Part shown: piece after piece, positions 5,435 through 5,558 of the stretch
Position numbering within the stretch: position 1 is the first letter of the stretch
Layout: each line of letters starts with the position of its first letter
Source of the DNA: an uncultured Pseudomonadota bacterium
GTDB taxonomy: Bacteria > Pseudomonadota > Alphaproteobacteria > Rs-D84
Direction: 5' to 3'
DNA length: 5,558 bases
NCBI GenBank assembly: GCA_900313285.1
Contig: OMQP01000045.1
Location: 1-5,558, forward strand
The notes under the pieces: model-generated
Told to the model about the DNA's origin: nothing
Databases searched by the model: none
What the model saw: only the letters and a program-made list of their open reading frames with translations
Program-made: the position numbers and the translations under genes

Positions 5435-5558
5435 TTAACGAATTTTTTGATTTATTGAATCATTATAATTTATCGTTTTCTGTTGTTCTTTGTGCAAAGA
5501 ATCTATCACTTCTTTAACGATTTCTTGTTTCAATTGTTGTTTAGATTGTTTTGCACTT
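5435..5558 (-). CDS. C-terminal end of an unidentified protein (start outside window)
   Basis: On the minus strand one frame is open from the window edge to a TAA at 5435-5437, giving 40 complete codons. The residues begin SAKQSKQQLKQEIVKEVIDS and end INYNDSINQKIR. They are very rich in Lys, Gln and Glu with hydrophobic residues about every three to four positions, which suggests an amphipathic helix or coiled coil at the C-terminus. No family can be named from this fragment. That it is a real gene end is supported by the terminator hairpin starting 2 nt after the stop, with its T-run in the right direction. The other two minus-strand frames are not convincing: one closes at once (AAG TGC AAA ACA ATC TAA). 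Confidence 0.65.
   Translation of the reverse strand, partial: SAKQSKQQLKQEIVKEVIDSLHKEQQKTINYNDSINQKIR

Overview
The window is AT-rich bacterial DNA that looks alphaproteobacterial, probably from a small-genome, host-associated or gut lineage. The basis is gene content: a sigma-32 factor with an intact RpoH box, a YfgM-like protein directly upstream of a BamB-like lipoprotein, several lipoprotein and outer-membrane signal sequences, and a secreted Cys-rich GYTFxGW protein of a kind I associate with uncultured gut alphaproteobacteria. The exact lineage is inference. No tRNA, rRNA, CRISPR array or transposase was seen.

Layout, left to right. (1) 1-1069, plus strand: the 3' end of a COG3014-like gene, followed 10 nt later by an LpoB-type lipoprotein gene. 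Both probably concern peptidoglycan synthesis. (2) 1085-1110: a bidirectional terminator shared with the converging operon. (3) 1109-2500, minus strand: a YfgM-like TPR membrane protein gene, then a short BamB-like gene with only about half of the usual propeller. (4) 2517-2570: two divergent promoters whose -10 elements overlap. The plus one would start the rpoH transcript about 3 nt before its ATG. (5) 2554-4524, plus strand: rpoH and, 3 nt later, an outer-membrane beta-barrel (porin-like) gene, ending at a second bidirectional terminator. (6) 4569-5288, minus strand: a broken gene for a secreted Cys-rich protein. It carries one frameshift near its 5' end and a second one caused by an exact 29-bp tandem duplication. 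Removing the duplication and one base gives a clean 229-residue reading frame. (7) 5289-5558: the promoter of that broken gene, a possible 19-residue ORF, a third bidirectional terminator and the last 40 codons of an unidentified minus-strand gene.

Most genes relate to the cell envelope: PBP activation (LpoB), translocon and periplasmic chaperone function (YfgM-like), outer-membrane protein assembly (BamB-like), an outer-membrane barrel, and the stress sigma factor that in other bacteria responds to protein misfolding. The points most worth following are the broken gene with its 29-bp duplication and adjacent perfect hairpin, the probable leaderless rpoH with overlapping divergent promoters, the half-length BamB with no der gene after it, and the rpoH-porin pairing.
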